Positions 61,216 through 64,000 of a DNA stretch of 64,000 nt are shown here, one piece after another (position 1 is the first letter of the stretch; every line of letters begins with the position of its first letter). Origin of the DNA: Chloroflexi bacterium HGW-Chloroflexi-3 (lineage in GTDB: Bacteria; Chloroflexota; Anaerolineae; Anaerolineales; Anaerolineaceae). The stretch is from positions 124,001 to 188,000 of the forward strand of contig PHBX01000017.1 of assembly GCA_002842045.1 (NCBI GenBank). The letters are read 5' to 3'. Under the pieces are notes generated by a model that had not been told where the DNA came from, searched no databases, and was given only the letters and a program-made list of their open reading frames with translations. The position numbers were made by a program, and so were the translations under genes.

Positions 61216-61674
61216 ATGAAGAACGCATTATTAATAGGAACATTAACAGCGTTGGTTACGGGTATATTGATCGCCACCCAGGCGACGCTTAGCAATCGCG
61301 GTGGAAATATCATCGGCCCGATCCGCACCGGTATCCTCACCAACCTGGGGAGTGGATTATTTGCCCTGATCTTCATCCTGATCACCATCATATGGCAAAC
61401 ACTGGAATGGCGCAACCTTCCGCAACCCACCGTCTGGATGTTACTTTTCTCGGGAGGCCTGGGGGTATTGATTGTGATTGGCGTTTCTTTCTCACTGCGG
61501 TACACCGGGGTGACAGCTGGTACAGCTGCGATTATTTTGGGTCAGTTACTGATCTCTACGATTGTGGATGCTACTGGTCTTTCCGGGCAGGCACCCATCC
61601 CGATCACCTGGCAGCGGGTTGCCGGGCTGCTGGTAATGGGTATGGCGGTTTTTCTCCTGCTACCGCGCAAATAA
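61216..61674 (+). CDS. DUF606 (YdcZ-like) DMT-type transporter
   Basis: 152 residues, five hydrophobic helices. TALVTGILIATQATLSNRGGNIIGP at the start and GVTAGTAAIILGQLLISTIVDATGL later match the half-size DUF606 members of the drug/metabolite transporter group. ATG 61216 lies 6 bases after GGGAG. The frame extends to 61042, but that part has no ribosome site and overlaps the opposite esterase gene. Confidence 0.85.
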   Translation: MKNALLIGTLTALVTGILIATQATLSNRGGNIIGPIRTGILTNLGSGLFALIFILITIIWQTLEWRNLPQPTVWMLLFSGGLGVLIVIGVSFSLRYTGVTAGTAAIILGQLLISTIVDATGLSGQAPIPITWQRVAGLLVMGMAVFLLLPRK

Positions 61675-61745
61675 CTGACCTAAACATGCCTGATTGGGCA
61701 CCGTTTTCGTTCGTTTTTTTAGCGTTTCTATGATTAAATAAAAGC

Positions 61746-62306
61746 ATGTTTCCCACATCATCCGAAAAATTCCGCATCGAAATTGTTGAACAGACCTGGT
61801 TGGGGAATGAACCCCCCCAGTTTGATCTGTGTTCGCATGGCAGGCTATGGCTGGAAGTGGATGGTCAGATAATCCTGGATGGGCGCGAGATCTATGGCAT
61901 CAGCGAGAGTGCATTGGCACTATTGCGCACACTGGATCACAATCACACCACCCAGCAACCGTTGGCAGAGAAGCTTATTTTCCATGGTTGCGGAACTGTG
62001 TTGATGATGGGTTGCCCGATTGGTGTCAATTGGATGGTTATCCATCAGGAAGATCAAGTGCAGCTCAGCCAATTCAAACGCTGGGACTCTCCAGACGAAC
62101 AACATTCGCAGGAATTCCCAGGTTTGGAGGTGGTTCTTCCCTTTAAAGAATATCAACAACAGGTTTTGGCAATAGCTGCAAAGGTGCGCGAGTTCTTTAA
62201 GAGTGAGACCAAGCAGTTCTTTGATATGCAGGATCAGCTGGTGTATGAACGGTTTTGGTCAGAATTCGAGATGCGCTTTAAACTGCATACGATGGGAAGC
62301 GTTTGA
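61746..62306 (+). CDS. Hypothetical protein, 186 aa
   Basis: Soluble protein. The N-terminal half (ICSHGRLWLEVDGQIILDG-like region, about 25-48, and IFHGCGTVLMMGCPIGVNWMVIHQ, about 78-101) is beta-rich; the C-terminal half is helical (FKEYQQQVLAIAAKVREFFKS). I do not recognise the family, although similar small proteins of unknown role occur widely. No good ribosome site lies before the ATG at 61746. Confidence 0.6.
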   Translation: MFPTSSEKFRIEIVEQTWLGNEPPQFDLCSHGRLWLEVDGQIILDGREIYGISESALALLRTLDHNHTTQQPLAEKLIFHGCGTVLMMGCPIGVNWMVIHQEDQVQLSQFKRWDSPDEQHSQEFPGLEVVLPFKEYQQQVLAIAAKVREFFKSETKQFFDMQDQLVYERFWSEFEMRFKLHTMGSV

Positions 62307-62579
62307 ACTGCTGAGACAATTAGCTTATGTTCATGCTAAGGACTACGCCATATAATCCACCACGGATCATACCACAGCACGCCACAGGTTAAAACCTGCG
62401 TCTGACAGAATCAAGTTTGAACAGGTTTGCATCTACCAGCCTTTGGTTTTAACCACAGGTGAGGTGGTGTATAAACACCACATGGAAACTATCCACAGGT
62501 AAGGTAAATTTCGCCTTTATCATCTGATACAATAATCTAAAGTTTTTTCCCTTTTGGATCAAATTACAAGGAGGAATGA
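62307..62579. other. Gap with CCACAGGT repeats and palindromes
   Basis: Holds three copies of CCACAGGT (near 62385, 62453 and 62495), a palindrome CAGGTT-AA-AACCTG (62388-62401) and a perfect GTGGTGT-ATAA-ACACCAC hairpin (62466-62483). No T-run, so not a terminator. GGAGG for the PII-like gene lies at its end. Confidence 0.5.
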
Positions 62580-62933
62580 ATGAATTACATGGCACTTTTT
62601 ATATTGGATGATCCCTCTTTATTGGAGGATGTGTTAAAAGCCTGGACGAAAGGAGGGATTCGCGGGGCAACGGTTATAGAATCGACGGGTTTATATCGCC
62701 TGACCCGCAAAGTGATCCCGATGCGTTATTTGTATACCAGCCGGCAAGCCAGCGAAAAAGAAAATGTGACCCTGATCGCCATCGTGGATGACCAGGCAAT
62801 GTCTGAAAAGTGCTTACAGTTAACAGAGTCAGTGATCGGAGATTTGTCTGAACCGAATACCGGTATTTTTGCTGCCTGGCCGCTAACCATGGTCAAAGGT
62901 TTATCTGCTCACGATCTGGCAAAGGAAGAGTGA
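62580..62933 (+). CDS. PII-like signalling protein
   Basis: 117 residues with the layout of PII/CutA-type trimers: a first strand (MALFILDD), helix (LLEDVLKAWTKGGIRGATVIES), a variable T-loop region (LYRLTRKVIPMRYLYTSRQASEKE), then VTLIAIVDDQAMSEKCLQLTESVIGDL and a final EPNTGIFAAWPLTMVKG. The uridylylation tyrosine pattern of classic PII is not evident. PII-like proteins bind nucleotides and regulate a neighbouring transporter. GGAGG lies 5 bases before the ATG, and the stop overlaps the start region of the antiporter gene. Confidence 0.6.
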   Translation: MNYMALFILDDPSLLEDVLKAWTKGGIRGATVIESTGLYRLTRKVIPMRYLYTSRQASEKENVTLIAIVDDQAMSEKCLQLTESVIGDLSEPNTGIFAAWPLTMVKGLSAHDLAKEE

Positions 62934-62935
62934 GT

Positions 62936-63916
62936 ATGGTCTGGGTATTATTTGTATCAACAGCGCTTGCCATTGTGGTAGCTGCTTATTTCCTGGCGAA
63001 ATATGGGGATGTGATTGCCGTCCGTACCGGATTGGGGGGAATGTTCATTGGCATTCTGTTGATGGCAGGCGCGACTTCCTTGCCTGAATTACTGACATCC
63101 ATGGAAGCAGTGAAGCAGAATTCTCCCAACATTGCTGCAGGTAACCTGATGGGCAGCAATGCTTTCAATATGGTTCTCCTGGCAGTTCTGGATTTGATGC
63201 ACCGCAGCCAGCGTATCCTGCGAAAAGCCGCTATGCGCCATGCCCTTACCGGCAGCCTGGCAATTATGATGATTGGTCTGGTGTTGTATTTCATAGCAGC
63301 GGATATCCAGGTGAAGATTGGTTTTATGGGGCTGGATTCAATCATTATCATCGCTGCCTATGTTTTTGCCTTGCGGGTAATATCAGGTGAACCGAAGGCA
63401 GAGAAACTGAAAAAAGAAGAAATCCCGGATGATACTCCAAAGCTTTGGGTAGGTTTGATTGGATTTGCCCTTGCAGCTGGGGTTCTGATCCTGGTCACCC
63501 CACTTATGGTTCGATCCAGTGTAGAGATTGCCGAAATTACCGGGTTAGGCACCACCTTTGTGGGTACGGCTATGGTTGCTTTTGTGACCTCTTTACCGGA
63601 ACTGGTTACCACCATCGCAGCTATTCGGATCGGTGCCAGTGATATGGCAATCGGTAACCTGTTTGGCAGTAATATGTTCAATATGTTTGCGTTGGGACTG
63701 ACCGACCTGTTTTACACGCAGGGACGATTTCTGGGGACGATTGACCCGGCGTTTATGCTGGTGGGATTGTTTGGCTTGCTGATGACTTCTATCGGGTTGG
63801 TGGGCAACCTTGCCAAACTGGAAACGCGAATCTGGTTCATAGAGATTGATTCGCTACTACTATTTATTCTGTACTTCTCCGGGATGTGGTTACTGTATCA
63901 GCACGGGATTGGTTAA
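62936..63916 (+). CDS. CaCA-family sodium/calcium antiporter (YrbG-like)
   Basis: 326 residues, about ten helices. Both alpha-repeats are complete: GATSLPELLTS with GNLMGSNAFNM (about 46-88), and FVTSLPELVTT with GNLFGSNMFNM (about 215-255). These bind Na+ and Ca2+ (or protons) for exchange across the membrane. Start at ATG 62936 (GGAAGAG upstream) or GTG 62930. It follows the PII-like gene without a gap, suggesting co-expression and perhaps control by it. Confidence 0.92.
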   Translation: MVWVLFVSTALAIVVAAYFLAKYGDVIAVRTGLGGMFIGILLMAGATSLPELLTSMEAVKQNSPNIAAGNLMGSNAFNMVLLAVLDLMHRSQRILRKAAMRHALTGSLAIMMIGLVLYFIAADIQVKIGFMGLDSIIIIAAYVFALRVISGEPKAEKLKKEEIPDDTPKLWVGLIGFALAAGVLILVTPLMVRSSVEIAEITGLGTTFVGTAMVAFVTSLPELVTTIAAIRIGASDMAIGNLFGSNMFNMFALGLTDLFYTQGRFLGTIDPAFMLVGLFGLLMTSIGLVGNLAKLETRIWFIEIDSLLLFILYFSGMWLLYQHGIG

Positions 63917-63990
63917 ATTAACTCTTGACACAAATTATGACAATTCTTGGTACAATTAACCACTGGGCGTAACGTTGCAAGGAGGAATGG

Positions 63991-64000
63991 ATGGATACCC
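63991..64000 (+). CDS. Start of a gene cut by the window end
   Basis: GGAGG (63981-63985) lies 5 bases before ATGGATACCC (M-D-T). An ATG at 63987 is too close to the site. Nothing can be said about the product. Confidence 0.45.

Noticed and set aside
62440..62510. DnaA boxes marking a replication origin
   Set aside because: TTAACCACA and CTATCCACA each miss the consensus by one base, and no dnaA, dnaN or clustered boxes are nearby.

Overview
The window looks like a chromosomal segment from a bacterium of the Chloroflexota, most likely Anaerolineae. This is inferred from gene content and style (many small membrane proteins, BMP-type ABC transporters, META and FxLYD lipoproteins, a fused purine operon, moderate GC); no rRNA or other marker gene is present to prove it. 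I saw no prophage, transposase, CRISPR array, rRNA or tRNA.

Layout. (1) 0.1-2.2 kb: a minus-strand run of an NmrA-like protein, two unknowns and a MoaD/ThiS-like sulfur carrier. (2) 2.5-15.1 kb: a minus-strand catabolic island with an NCS2 xanthine/uracil-type permease, a CoxG-like protein, a three-subunit molybdenum hydroxylase, a tandem cyclase-family hydrolase, DUF1116 and FdrA (relatives of the oxamate carbamoyltransferase subunits) and a GNAT protein. Two textbook sigma-70 promoters with TTGTC/GACAA palindromes drive it. (3) 15.3-24.6 kb: DsbA-like and TerC-like proteins, a BMP-type ABC importer behind an attenuator-like terminator, and gatCA. (4) 24.6-36.5 kb: housekeeping genes including degenerate GGDEF, YccF, TSUP, CBS proteins, MgtE, an aminotransferase, a nucleotidyltransferase and a Na+/H+ antiporter, plus an overlooked 59-aa membrane gene under repeated operators. 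(5) 36.7-47.7 kb: a tight purine operon purL-Q-C-E-F-DM-N-H. It has a double PurS-like N-terminus on PurL, a PurD-PurM fusion followed by PurN, and an animal-type class II PurE next to PurC. (6) 47.7-61.1 kb: an eroded zone with a UbiB/AarF kinase remnant, truncated genes and three genes each broken by one in-frame stop, mixed with intact genes such as a four-gene thiol-redox operon and a diguanylate cyclase. (7) 61.2-64 kb: a DUF606 transporter, an unknown, and a PII-like protein overlapping a Na+/Ca2+-type antiporter.

How the genes may work together. The island could import an N-heterocycle (NCS2 permease), hydroxylate it (Mo enzyme), open the ring (cyclase) and recover carbamoyl phosphate (FdrA/DUF1116). 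The nearby BMP importer, often used for nucleosides, and the purine operon give the segment a purine theme, but the substrate is not proven. Neither carbamate kinase nor the third carbamoyltransferase subunit (DUF2877) is in the window.
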